Source: Lysobacter sp. GX 14042 (GTDB lineage Bacteria; Pseudomonadota; Gammaproteobacteria; Xanthomonadales; Xanthomonadaceae). From it: a stretch of DNA of 64,000 nt. The position numbers and the translations under genes are program-made. The notes below the pieces were generated by a model. It had not been told where the DNA came from. It saw nothing but the letters and a program-made list of their open reading frames with translations, and did not search any database. The stretch lies in assembly GCF_021390425.1 (NCBI RefSeq), contig NZ_JAJUWY010000002.1, forward strand, positions 186,001 through 250,000. Reading direction: 5' to 3'. Shown here piece by piece: positions 10,800 to 22,362 of the stretch (position 1 is the stretch's first letter; the number at the start of each line of letters is the position of its first letter).

Positions 10800-11543
10800 C
10801 TGGTGGGGATCCACCGGGACCCCGGGGGCCTCGGCCAGGATCTCGCGCAGGAACGGCACGGTGATCCGGCGCTTGGCCGCCAGCGAGGCGCGGTCCAGCC
10901 GGTCCAGCAGCGCGGTCAGGCCGGCGAGGTCACGCTCGACCCGGCGCAACAGCCAGTCCAATGCCGCTTCCTCGAGCACCCAGCCACGACGGCGGGCGCG
11001 CTGGCGCAGCACCTCGCGGCGGCCCTCCTCGTCCAGCGGCTGCAGGATGATCCGCGTGCATTGCGACAGCCGCGAGCGAAGGTCGGGCAGCCCCGGTGGC
11101 AGCTCGTCGGGATTGCCCCGGGCCGCGTACAGCAGCCGGGCCCCTGCGGCAGTGGCGCGGTTGTGGGCATCGAACAGCGCCAGCTCATCCGGGCGCGAGC
11201 CGGCGACCGCCTCCAGGCCATCCAGCGCCACCAGGTCGTTGCCTTCCAGTGCGTCCAGTGCCTCGCCCAGGCGGCCGGCGGCGCTGGCCAGCGGCAGGTA
11301 GGCGGCACGGCGGCCGGTCCCATGCGCCAGCGCGCAGGTCGCCAGCAACAGGTGGGTCTTGCCGGTGCCGCGCGCGCCGGCGATGTAGGTCGAACCGGCC
11401 GCGCCGCCGGCCAACGCGCGCAGCTGGTCCGCCACGCCCGCGGGCAGGTCGACGAAGGTCTCAAGCCGCTGGTCGGCCGGGTACCGCAGCGCCAGGGGCA
11501 GCTGCGGCGGCTCCGCCGTGCGGCGCGGCCGGTCCGGCTTCAC
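10791..11543 (-). CDS. hda: DnaA regulatory inactivator Hda
   Basis: A 250-residue AAA+ protein related to DnaA domain III. With the DNA-loaded sliding clamp it stimulates ATP hydrolysis by DnaA after initiation, preventing re-initiation. The clamp-binding motif QLPLAL is at residues 14-19. Walker A is GARGTGKTH (about 56-64), and a Walker B-like stretch is LVALDGLEAV. No DnaA-type DNA-binding domain is present. The start overlaps the stop of the upstream permease gene by 4 bases, so both are co-translated. The order DUF2066-permease-hda divergent from purM-purN is conserved in gammaproteobacteria. Confidence 0.95.
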
Positions 11544-12694
11544 TCCTGCTCCGGCTCCCGCGGGTAGGCCGGGATGCGGCTGTCCCCGGTGAGGATCCCC
11601 ACGTCATGTCCGGCGTACAGCCGGCTGTGGGTGTAGCGCTCCTCGGCGTAGCGCAGCAGCACGTTGGCGATCGCCGCGCACGGCAGCGCGATCAGCATGC
11701 CCAGGAAGCCGAACAGCGTGCCGCCGGCCATCACCGCGAAGATCACCGCCACCGGGTGCAGGCCGATCCGGTCGCCCACCATCTTCGGCGTCAGCCAGTA
11801 GCTCTCGATCACCTGTCCCACGCCGAACACCACCAGCACCCCGGCGATGTGCGGCCAGTCGCCGAACTGCACCAGCGCCGCCACGCACCCCAGGATCAGC
11901 CCGCTGGCCGGCCCGACGTAGGGCACGAAGGTCAGCAGGCCGGCGATGATGCCGATCAGCAGGCCCAGGTCCAGGCCCACCGCCCACAGGCCGAGGCCAT
12001 ACATCGCCCCGAGGATCAGCATCACCAGGAACTGCCCGCGCAGGAATCCGCCCAGCACGTCGCTGGACTGGGTCGCCAGGCGGCTGACGGTCGGCAGGTA
12101 GTCGCGCGGGATCAGCGAGGCGATCCGCGCCACCAGCAGGTCCCAGTCGCGCAGGGCGAAGAAGGTCACCACCGGCAGCAGCACCAGGTTGGCGGCGAAG
12201 GCCACCAGCGCGAAGCCCGAACGCGAGACGTAACCCAGCGCGGCGCTGGCGAACCCGCCGGCGCGTTCCCAGTTGTGGCGCAGCAGGTCGAACAGCCGGC
12301 TGAAGTCCAGCCAGGCCGAGATGTCGATGCCGGTGCGCGCCTCCAGCCACGGCAGCGCAGTGGCCAGCAACCAGCCGCGGTAGGACGGCAGCGCCGCGAC
12401 CAGGGTCTGGATCTGGTCGCGGATCATCGGCACCAGCAACAGCACCACCAGGACCAGCATCAATGTCATCGCGGTGAACACCAGGATCACCGCGGTGTTG
12501 CGTGAGCGGCCCGAGCGCTGCAGCCGGTCGACCAGCGGATCCCCCAGCCAGCCCAGCAGGGCGCCGACCACGAACGGGGTCAGGACCGGCGAAAGCAGCC
12601 ACAGCAGCCACAGCGTGAACAGCGCGACGGCGGCCCATTGCAGCCGTCGCAGGAAACGGGCGATCTCCTGCAGCGGGTCGGTGATCGGCTGCAT
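11540..12694 (-). CDS. AI-2E family transporter (PerM/TqsA-like)
   Basis: A 384-residue polytopic membrane protein of the UPF0118/AI-2E transporter family with about eight hydrophobic segments. There is an N-terminal pair around residues 17-45, a periplasmic region near 130-200, and the family signature VPYVGPASGLILG and QVIESYWLTPKMVG in the second half. Family members export autoinducer-2 or act as Na+/H+ antiporters; the sequence does not decide which. In this position it is usually called PerM. It is coupled to hda by a 4-base overlap and follows the DUF2066 gene by 3 bases. Confidence 0.9.
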   Translation of the reverse strand: MQPITDPLQEIARFLRRLQWAAVALFTLWLLWLLSPVLTPFVVGALLGWLGDPLVDRLQRSGRSRNTAVILVFTAMTLMLVLVVLLLVPMIRDQIQTLVAALPSYRGWLLATALPWLEARTGIDISAWLDFSRLFDLLRHNWERAGGFASAALGYVSRSGFALVAFAANLVLLPVVTFFALRDWDLLVARIASLIPRDYLPTVSRLATQSSDVLGGFLRGQFLVMLILGAMYGLGLWAVGLDLGLLIGIIAGLLTFVPYVGPASGLILGCVAALVQFGDWPHIAGVLVVFGVGQVIESYWLTPKMVGDRIGLHPVAVIFAVMAGGTLFGFLGMLIALPCAAIANVLLRYAEERYTHSRLYAGHDVGILTGDSRIPAYPREPEQE

Positions 12695-12697
12695 GGG

Positions 12698-13864
12698 TCA
12701 GCGCAACCGGTAGGTGGCCACGCCCGACGCGGGTGCGGGAGCCGACGGCACGCTACCGAAGCCGGAATCGTCGAGCGTCCCGGCGGGATGCTCGGCCACC
12801 AGCACGTCGTCGCCCTCGACCATCAGGTTGAAACCCGGAAGCCCGGAGGCCAGTTGCAGCCGGTACTCCATCCGCCCGGGATCCGCCTGCAGCGGGCGGA
12901 TCGCGCGGACCACCGCCAGCCCCTGGAGGTAGCCGGACAGGCGCAGGTAGTCCTCGGCGCTGTCGATGCCGGTGAAGGCGACGTGGTACTCGCCGGCCTC
13001 CCCGGCCTCGATGCGCTTGGCGTACCGGGCGACCAGCGCATCGGCGGCCCCATCGGCGCCGCTGGACAGCACCTGGCGCGGGCTGCCCCCGTCCTCCGAC
13101 CACTGCGACAGCACCTCGCCGTCGTCGATGAAGGTCCAGTCGGCCCGCCACCCCCCGTCCTGCCGGTACATCTTGCCGACCAGCTGCATCGGCGAGCGGT
13201 AGCGCGAGGAGGCCGACCGGATCGCACCGGCATCGCCGCGCCAGATCGCCGCCACCAGCGCGCGCTCGGCGGCGTTGCCGCCGGGAAGGCCGAGCTGGTA
13301 GCCGCGCGTGCGCGCCCGGTCCAGGGTCGGACGCGCGGCCTCGGCCTGCGGCACGCCCACCAGCCGCGGGCCGCTGCCGTCGTCGATCGCCAGCCACAAC
13401 ACCGGCCTGGGTCGCGGGGTCGGCCACACCGGCAGGCCCAGGGCCGCGGCCAAGGCCTCCACCCGGTCCGGGTCGAACTGCACCACCAGGGTGGTCTTGA
13501 AAGTCGGCGCGCCGCTGGCCGAACGCCCCTCGTCCTGGCGGTAGTCGTAGCCCTTCACGTACTGGCCGGCCTGGCGCAGTTCGCTGCGCACCCCGGGAGC
13601 CGAGGCGGTGGAGCGGTCGCCCGACAGCTTGCCCAGCACCTGTGCCAGGGCCTGGCCGAAACCGCGTTCGCGCTCGCCCTCGGCCTGGCTGTTGACCTCG
13701 ACCTCGGCCGAATACATCTCCGCCGCCCCCGCCCGGTCGCCGCCCTGCTGGGCCATCGCCGGAAGGGCCGCCAGCAGGCCGGCGAGCAGCAGCGCCAGCG
13801 TGGCCAGCCAGCGGACGGCCGCAGCGCGTGGATGTTCGATCAGGTGGCCGGTCGCACGCGCCAT
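12698..13864 (-). CDS. DUF2066 domain-containing exported protein
   Basis: A 388-residue protein with an N-terminal signal peptide (hydrophobic core TLALLLAGLLAALPAMA, about residues 21-38) followed by a DUF2066 domain. The domain spans roughly MYSAEVEVNSQAEGERERGF to the middle of the protein. Its function is unknown in all species, although the gene regularly precedes the perM-hda pair. The ATG at 13864 has GGAG six bases upstream and yields a normal signal peptide. The reading frame runs on upstream for another 378 codons, but that part lies antisense to purM and is a GC-bias shadow. Confidence 0.85.
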   Translation of the reverse strand: MARATGHLIEHPRAAAVRWLATLALLLAGLLAALPAMAQQGGDRAGAAEMYSAEVEVNSQAEGERERGFGQALAQVLGKLSGDRSTASAPGVRSELRQAGQYVKGYDYRQDEGRSASGAPTFKTTLVVQFDPDRVEALAAALGLPVWPTPRPRPVLWLAIDDGSGPRLVGVPQAEAARPTLDRARTRGYQLGLPGGNAAERALVAAIWRGDAGAIRSASSRYRSPMQLVGKMYRQDGGWRADWTFIDDGEVLSQWSEDGGSPRQVLSSGADGAADALVARYAKRIEAGEAGEYHVAFTGIDSAEDYLRLSGYLQGLAVVRAIRPLQADPGRMEYRLQLASGLPGFNLMVEGDDVLVAEHPAGTLDDSGFGSVPSAPAPASGVATYRLR

Positions 13865-13960
13865 GGGAAGCTCCGCAGGTTGCAGCATCAGCAGCCCGAA
13901 ATGGTGCCGCATGGGGGCTGGCGCGTCCATCGGGGCGCCCGGGGATGCCCGCGCGGTTGC

Positions 13961-13966
13961 TAGAAT
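13961..13966 (+). promoter_or_regulatory. -10 element of purM
   Basis: TAGAAT, 30 bases before the GTG start of purM, in the divergent gap with DUF2066. Expected transcription start is near 13973. A PurR-type operator is not apparent. Confidence 0.5.
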
Positions 13967-13996
13967 CGCGCCCTCCCCGCCCACCATGAGCCCGCC

Positions 13997-15055
13997 GTGA
14001 CCTCCAACGCCCAGGACGACCGCAAGCCGCTGACCTACCGCGACGCGGGCGTCGACATCGACGCCGGCAACGAACTGGTCGAGCGCATCAAGCCGCTGGT
14101 CCGGCGCAGCTTCCGGCCGGAAGTGATGGGCGGGCTGGGGGGCTTCGGAGCACTGTTCGACCTGTCGGGCAAGTACCGCGAGCCGGTGCTGGTCTCCGGT
14201 ACCGACGGCGTCGGCACCAAGCTCAAGCTGGCGCAGCAGCTCGGCCGCCACGACACCATCGGCATCGACCTGGTGGCGATGTGCGTCAACGACGTGCTGG
14301 TGCAGGGCGCCGAGCCGCTGTTCTTCCTCGACTACTTCGCCACCGGCAGGCTCGACATCGACACCGCCGCGGCGGTGATCGGCGGCATCGCCCGGGGCTG
14401 CGAGGAGGCCGGTTGCGCGCTGATCGGCGGCGAAACCGCCGAGATGCCCGACATGTACGCCCCGGGCGAGTACGACCTGGCCGGCTTCACCGTCGGCGCG
14501 GTGGAGAAGTCGCAGCTGCGCGACGGCGCCCGGGTCCGGGCCGGCGACCTGCTGGTCGGCATCGGGTCCTCCGGGCCGCACTCCAACGGCTATTCCCTGG
14601 TCCGCCGCATCCTCGCGCGCGCCGGCGACGTCGAGGGCATCGAGGTGGGCGGCGCGAAGCTGCTGGACGCGCTGATGGCGCCCACCCGGCTGTACGTCAA
14701 GCCGGTGCTGGAGCTGTTGCGCGGCGCGCATGGCGACTCGATCCACGGCATGGCCCATATCACCGGCGGCGGATTGAGCGAGAACATCATCCGGGTGGTC
14801 CCCGAGGGCCTGGGCATCGAGGTCGACGCCACCGCGCTGGCGCTGCCCCCGGTGTTCGACTGGCTGCAGCGCGAGGGCGCGGTGGCCGACGCGGAGATGT
14901 GGCGCACCTTCAACTGCGGCATCGGCTTCGTGCTGGTGGTCCCGCCCGCGGCCGCGTCGACGGTCGAGGGCGACCTGGACTCCGCCGGACTGGCCCACCG
15001 GCGGATCGGCCAGGTGATCGCCGCAGGCACTGGCGAGCGGGTGCGCATCGGCTGA
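13997..15055 (+). CDS. purM: Phosphoribosylformylglycinamidine cyclo-ligase PurM (AIR synthetase)
   Basis: A 352-residue enzyme that closes FGAM to aminoimidazole ribotide with ATP, the fifth step of purine synthesis. Hallmarks are [37 protein letters not shown] and [10 protein letters not shown]. The start is GTG: the in-frame upstream region offers no ATG, and the ATG 11 bases earlier opens another frame that stops after four codons. The length matches the family. purN follows 4 bases after the stop, as in many proteobacteria. Confidence 0.97.
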   Translation: MTSNAQDDRKPLTYRDAGVDIDAGNELVERIKPLVRRSFRPEVMGGLGGFGALFDLSGKYREPVLVSGTDGVGTKLKLAQQLGRHDTIGIDLVAMCVNDVLVQGAEPLFFLDYFATGRLDIDTAAAVIGGIARGCEEAGCALIGGETAEMPDMYAPGEYDLAGFTVGAVEKSQLRDGARVRAGDLLVGIGSSGPHSNGYSLVRRILARAGDVEGIEVGGAKLLDALMAPTRLYVKPVLELLRGAHGDSIHGMAHITGGGLSENIIRVVPEGLGIEVDATALALPPVFDWLQREGAVADAEMWRTFNCGIGFVLVVPPAAASTVEGDLDSAGLAHRRIGQVIAAGTGERVRIG

Positions 15056-15059
15056 CGCG

Positions 15060-15743
15060 ATGGCCGGGGACTACCGCATCGCCGTGCTCGCCTCCGGGCG
15101 CGGCAGCAATCTGCAGGCGATCATCGATGCGATCGCGGCCGGACGCCTGGACGCCCGCGTAGCCGGTGTGTTTTCCGACCGCCCGGCGGCGCCGGCCCTG
15201 CGGCGCGCGCGTGAAGCCGGCATTCCCGGCTCCGCGGTTTCGCCGAAGGACTGGCCCGACCGCGACAGCTGGGAGACCGCGCTGTTCGAGCGCATCGCCG
15301 CCGTGGCGCCCGACCTGGTCGTCTGCGCCGGCTACATGCGCCTGATCGGCCCCGCGGCGGTCGCCGCGTGGGCCGGGCGCATGATCAACATCCACCCCTC
15401 CCTGCTGCCCGCCTTCACCGGCCTGCACACCCACCGCCAAGCACTGGAGGCCGGCGTCGCCGAGCACGGCTGCAGCCTGCACTTCGTCACCACCGAGCTC
15501 GACGGCGGCCCGGTGATCAGCCAGGCCCGGGTGCCGGTCCTGCCCGGTGACGACGAAGCGGGCCTGGCGGCGCGGGTGCTCGGCCGCGAACACCCCCTGA
15601 TGCTGGCCACCCTGCGGCTGTTGGCCGCCGGCCGCATCCGGCTGTCATCCTCGGCCGTCATGTTCGATGGTGAACCCCTGCCTGCGCCGCTGCGCCTCGA
15701 TTCAGCCGACCTGCTGCATCGTCCAGATCTTCAACCCGACTGA
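15060..15743 (+). CDS. purN: Phosphoribosylglycinamide formyltransferase PurN
   Basis: A 227-residue folate-dependent enzyme transferring a formyl group from 10-formyl-THF to GAR. The phosphate-binding loop is VLASGRGSNLQAI near the N terminus. The catalytic triad appears as Asn and His in INIHPSLLPAF and Asp in TTELDGGPVI. It is the second gene of the purMN pair. It is slightly longer than E. coli PurN because of a C-terminal tail of ~20 residues. Two DUF3108 genes follow in the same direction. Confidence 0.96.
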   Translation: MAGDYRIAVLASGRGSNLQAIIDAIAAGRLDARVAGVFSDRPAAPALRRAREAGIPGSAVSPKDWPDRDSWETALFERIAAVAPDLVVCAGYMRLIGPAAVAAWAGRMINIHPSLLPAFTGLHTHRQALEAGVAEHGCSLHFVTTELDGGPVISQARVPVLPGDDEAGLAARVLGREHPLMLATLRLLAAGRIRLSSSAVMFDGEPLPAPLRLDSADLLHRPDLQPD

Positions 15744-15751
15744 GCCCCTCC

Positions 15752-16521
15752 ATGCGCCACCTGCTCGCCCTTCCGCTTGCACTGCTGCTGCCGCTGGCCG
15801 CCCAGGCCCAGGACACCGCTTCGCAACCGGTTCCGGCCGAGCGCGAGGCACAGATCGCCGATGCCGACGTGCTGCAGCCCTTCGTGGCCAGCTACCGGGT
15901 CTACCGCGGCGGCAAGCACCTGGGCGAGGCGACCATGCAGGCGGTACGCCAGCAGGGCGCCCGCTGGCGCGCCGACCTGGTGATGCGCGGCACCCGTGGG
16001 CTGATCGGCGCGGTGGGGATCAATGCCGAGCAGAGCAGCGTGTTCGACGTGGTCGACGGCCGCTACCGCCCGGTGGCCCAGGCGACGGTCAACAAGACCG
16101 TGTTCACGCGCAAGCAGACGGTCGGCACCTACGATTGGAACTCGCGCCAGGCACGCTGGCAGGGCGACGTCAAGAACGACTGGCGGCGCGGCCCGCGTGA
16201 GCTGCAGGACGGCGACATGACCGGCCTGCTGATCAACCTGGCGGTGATCCGCGACGCGGCGCCGGGCAAGACACTCAACTACCGGTTCGTCGACGACGGG
16301 CGCACCCGCGAGCACACCTACGTGGTCGCCGATGAGCTCGAGTCGGTCAGGGCCGGCGAGCTGAGCTACAACGCCATGCGCGTGGAGCGGGTGGAAGACG
16401 ACAACGAGGAGACCATCATCTGGGTGGTCCGCAACGTGCCCACGCCGATCCGCATGCTCCAGCGCGAGAACGGCGAGGACACCTACGACCTTCGCCTGAT
16501 CGAATACAGAGGAATCGATTG

Positions 16522-16522
<1 letters not shown>
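15752..16522 (+). CDS. DUF3108 domain-containing exported protein (first of a tandem pair)
   Basis: A 256-residue protein with a clear signal peptide (MRHLLALPLALLLPLAAQAQ). The mature part matches DUF3108: LQPFVASYRVYRGGKHLGEATM, then a region ending TPIRMLQRENGEDTYDLRL. The fold is probably a periplasmic lipid- or ligand-binding beta-barrel; function unknown. The next gene encodes a related protein, so the two are likely tandem duplicates. The stop overlaps the ATG of the second copy by one base. Linkage to purN is common in xanthomonads but carries no obvious functional link. Confidence 0.85.
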
Positions 16523-18703
<2,181 letters not shown>

Positions 18704-18847
18704 TCACGGCTACCGGTGCAGGACCGGCCCACGCGAGGGGCGGGACGGCCGGATGGGTCGGACCCGCTATTGTGCGACATCGCCGCCACGCCCGCCGCCG
18801 CTGAACGGGCGCGGCTGCCGTGCCGCCGCGGTCACCGCGGGTCCCGG

Positions 18848-18853
18848 TAGAAT
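18848..18853 (+). promoter_or_regulatory. -10 element of the kdsD-kdsC-lpt operon
   Basis: TAGAAT in the divergent gap between ibaG and kdsD. An AAGGA ribosome binding site follows at 18869-18873 and a GTG start at 18884. The predicted transcription start is near 18860. Confidence 0.5.
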
Positions 18854-18883
18854 CGGCCGCCCGCATACAAGGACACCTTGCCC

Positions 18884-19891
18884 GTGAGCGAACCGGCCGT
18901 CCCGCCCCAGACCCGAGAGCCCGGCGATTCCGGATTCGCCGCCAGTGGCCGTCGGGTGTTCCGGATCGAGGCCGAAGCACTGCAGGCGGTCGCGGCACGG
19001 CTGGACGGCGAGTTCACCCGCGCCTGCGGGCTGATGCTGGCCACGCCCGGGCGCGTGGTCTGCACCGGCATGGGCAAATCCGGCCATGTCGCCCGCAAGA
19101 TCGCCGCGACCCTGGCCTCGACCGGTACCCCGGCGTTCTACGTCCACCCCGGCGAAGCCGGCCACGGCGACCTGGGCATGATCACCGACGCCGACGTGGT
19201 GCTGGCGCTGTCGTACTCCGGCGAGAGCGACGAGTTGCTGATGCTGCTGCCGGTGCTCAAGCGCCAGGGCAACCCGCTGGTTTCGATGACCGGCCGCGCC
19301 GACTCCACCCTGGCCCGCGCCGCCGACGTCCACCTGGACGTGAGCGTGCCCGAGGAGGCCTGCCCGCTGCACCTGGCGCCGACCTCGAGCACCACCGCCT
19401 CGCTGGCGATGGGCGACGCGCTGGCGGTCGCCTTGCTGGAGCACCGCGGCTTCACCGCCGACGACTTCGCCCGCTCGCACCCCGCCGGGGCCCTGGGCCG
19501 CCGCCTGCTGCTGCACATCAGCGACATCATGCATACCGGCCACCGGGTACCGAAGGTGCGCGGCGAGGCCACCGTCAGCCAGGCCCTGGCCGAGATCAGC
19601 GGCAAGCTGCTGGGCATGACCGCCGTGGTCGATGGCGAGGACCGGCTGCTCGGGCTTTACACCGACGGCGACCTGCGCCGCAGCCTGGATGCAGGGGTGG
19701 ACGTGCGCAGCACGCCGATCGCCGAAGTCATGACCCGCGCCCCGCGCACCATCGGCCCGGAGGCACTGGCGGCCGAGGCGGCGCAGCTGATGGAGGCGCA
19801 CAAGATCGGCGGTCTGCTGGTGGTCGACGCCGACGGGCGGGTGGTCGGCGCACTGAACATCCACGACCTGCTGCGGGCACGGGTGGTCTGA
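18884..19891 (+). CDS. kdsD: Arabinose-5-phosphate isomerase KdsD/KpsF
   Basis: A 335-residue isomerase converting ribulose-5-P to arabinose-5-P, the first step of Kdo synthesis for lipopolysaccharide. The SIS domain contains VVCTGMGKSGHVARKIAATLASTGTPA and LSYSGESDEL. PTSSTTASLAMGDALA follows, and two CBS domains fill roughly residues 205-330. The GTG start at 18884 has AAGGA ten bases upstream; a TTG two codons earlier is possible. The stop overlaps the start of kdsC (TGATG), as expected for genes of the same pathway. Confidence 0.95.
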   Translation: MSEPAVPPQTREPGDSGFAASGRRVFRIEAEALQAVAARLDGEFTRACGLMLATPGRVVCTGMGKSGHVARKIAATLASTGTPAFYVHPGEAGHGDLGMITDADVVLALSYSGESDELLMLLPVLKRQGNPLVSMTGRADSTLARAADVHLDVSVPEEACPLHLAPTSSTTASLAMGDALAVALLEHRGFTADDFARSHPAGALGRRLLLHISDIMHTGHRVPKVRGEATVSQALAEISGKLLGMTAVVDGEDRLLGLYTDGDLRRSLDAGVDVRSTPIAEVMTRAPRTIGPEALAAEAAQLMEAHKIGGLLVVDADGRVVGALNIHDLLRARVV

Positions 19892-20445
19892 TGGACGAGG
19901 TGATCCGCGCCGCCGCCCGCGTCCGGCTGGCCTGCTTCGATGTCGACGGCACCCTGACCGACGGGCGACTGGGTTTCGACACCGCCGGCCGCGAGAGCAA
20001 GTCCTTCCACGTCCACGACGGACAGGGGCTGGTGCTGCTGCGCCGCTTCGGCATCAAGGTCGCCTTCGTCACCGCGCGCACCAGCACGGTGGTCGAGCAG
20101 CGCGCGGCCGAGCTGCGCGTCACCGAGGTGCATACCGCGGTGCCCGACAAGCTGGCCCGGGTGCAGGACATCGCGGCCAGGCTGGGCCTGTCGATGGACC
20201 AGGTCGCCTTCATGGGCGACGACCTGCCCGACCTGCGGGTGATGGCCCATGTCGGCCTGTCGGCCGCGCCCGGCGATGCCCACCCGTGGGTCGCCGGCAG
20301 GGTCCACTGGCGCAGCGGCGCGCGCGGCGGCGCCGGCGCGGCGCGCGAGTTCTGCGACCTGCTGCTGCAGGCCCAGGGCCACGTCGAGGGGCTGCTGGCC
20401 GACCTGGTCCGGCCGGCCGGGGCACGCGCCGGGGGCACGGCATGA
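19891..20445 (+). CDS. kdsC: 3-deoxy-D-manno-octulosonate 8-phosphate phosphatase KdsC
   Basis: A 184-residue HAD-family phosphatase releasing Kdo from Kdo-8-P. Motif I is CFDVDGTLTDG (nucleophile and acid/base Asp), motif II FVTARTS, motif III the Lys of VPDKL and motif IV MGDDLPDL. Like other KdsC proteins it has no large cap domain and would work as a tetramer. It is coupled to kdsD upstream and overlaps lptC downstream by 4 bases, so Kdo supply and LPS export are co-expressed. Confidence 0.96.
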   Translation: MDEVIRAAARVRLACFDVDGTLTDGRLGFDTAGRESKSFHVHDGQGLVLLRRFGIKVAFVTARTSTVVEQRAAELRVTEVHTAVPDKLARVQDIAARLGLSMDQVAFMGDDLPDLRVMAHVGLSAAPGDAHPWVAGRVHWRSGARGGAGAAREFCDLLLQAQGHVEGLLADLVRPAGARAGGTA

Positions 20446-21008
20446 ACTGGCGCGTGGTCGCCACCGTGGTCCTGCTGGGCGCGGCCGCCGCCAGCGGCTG
20501 GCTGCTGCTGTCCGGCAAGGACGCCCCGCCGCCCGAACCGGGCACCGCCACGGGCGACCGCCCCGACTACCTGCTCGAGGACTTCGAGATGGTCGCCCTG
20601 GATGCCCAGGGCCACGAGTCCTTCACCCTGCGCGCGCCCGCCCTCGCCCGCGATCCCGGCACCCGCGAGATGACCGTCGCGACCCCGCTGTTCCTGATCC
20701 CCCCGCGCGATGAGGGGGGCGATGCCTGGGAAGTCCGCGCCCGCACCGGTTGGCTCAGCGCGCGGGGCGAGGAACTGCGCCTGCGCGGCGACGTGCTGGC
20801 CCGCAGCGACGGCGTCGCACGCGCGCAATCCACCCTGAGCACCCAGGCACTGGACGTGTTCCCCGAGGATGACCGCATCGCCTCCAGCGAACCGGTGACC
20901 CTCGTGCAGCCCGGCACGACCATCCGTGGTACCGGCCTGGACGGGGATCTGGCCACGGCACGCTACACACTCCAATCGGAGGTCCGCATCCGCTATGTAC
21001 GCAATTGA
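20442..21008 (+). CDS. lptC: LPS export protein LptC
   Basis: A 188-residue bitopic inner-membrane protein: one N-terminal helix (about residues 5-25), then a periplasmic beta-jellyroll that takes LPS from the LptB2FG transporter and hands it to LptA. Family landmarks are PDYLLEDFEMVALDAQG after the helix and WLSARGEELRLRGDVLARSD in the middle. It is encoded between kdsC and lptA, the conserved context. lptF, lptG and lptD are not in this window. Confidence 0.93.
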   Translation: MNWRVVATVVLLGAAAASGWLLLSGKDAPPPEPGTATGDRPDYLLEDFEMVALDAQGHESFTLRAPALARDPGTREMTVATPLFLIPPRDEGGDAWEVRARTGWLSARGEELRLRGDVLARSDGVARAQSTLSTQALDVFPEDDRIASSEPVTLVQPGTTIRGTGLDGDLATARYTLQSEVRIRYVRN

Positions 21009-21566
21009 TTCCCACAAGGCCGGCTGGTTCCTGGCGGCCCTGCTGCTGGCCGCGAGCCCGGCCGCGCCTGCCCGCCAGTCCGACCGCAACCAGCCGATGG
21101 ACATCGACGCCGGCAAGGCCGAGACCGCGCTGGACGACTCCGCCCCCACCCTGCTGTCAGGGGGGGTGACCATCATCCAGGGAACCCTGCACGCGCAGGC
21201 CGACCAGGCCCAGATCACCGTGCGCGGCGGCGAGCCCTCGCGGGTGGTGCTGACCGGCGGGCCGGCCACGCTGCGCCAGCAGATGGACGACGGCACGCCG
21301 ATGAACGCGGTCGCCGGGCGGATGGACTACGACGTCACCCGCGAGGTCATGGTGTTTACCGGCAACGTGCGGATCGAACAGCCACGCGGCGTCCTCAGCG
21401 GCGAGCGGGTGGTCTACGACATGGTCAGCGGCCAGGTCACCAGCGGCGGCACGGACGCGGGCCGGGTGAAGATGCGGATCATGCCGCGCAGCGGCGGCCA
21501 GGCCGGCGGTGCCACGCCCGCACCGGACGACGCCGGCAATGGCAACGGCTCCGGGGGAGAAGGCTG

Positions 21567-21567
<1 letters not shown>
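20995..21567 (+). CDS. lptA: LPS transport periplasmic protein LptA
   Basis: A 190-residue periplasmic protein forming the LPS bridge between LptC and LptD. A signal peptide (about 1-27, [13 protein letters not shown]) precedes the OstA-like jellyroll with [29 protein letters not shown] and [25 protein letters not shown]. The last ~25 residues are a Gly/Asn/Pro-rich tail, longer than in E. coli. The start lies inside the end of lptC (14-base overlap), with GGAGG twelve bases upstream. lptB begins at its stop codon. Confidence 0.94.
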
Positions 21568-22286
<719 letters not shown>

Positions 22287-22362
22287 GCATTCAGGGCTGT
22301 GGGCACGCCCGGAGTCGCAGCACGGCCGTCCGATACGACAGGCCACGTTAAGCTCACGGAAG

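Noticed and set aside
13865-14998. Upstream extension of the DUF2066 frame
   Set aside because: Runs antisense through purM; the real start at 13864 has a ribosome binding site and signal peptide.
22287-22362. A sigma-54 (-24/-12) promoter in the rpoN region or elsewhere
   Set aside because: I looked for TGGCAC-N5-TTGCA-type sequences in the intergenic gaps and saw none that is convincing.
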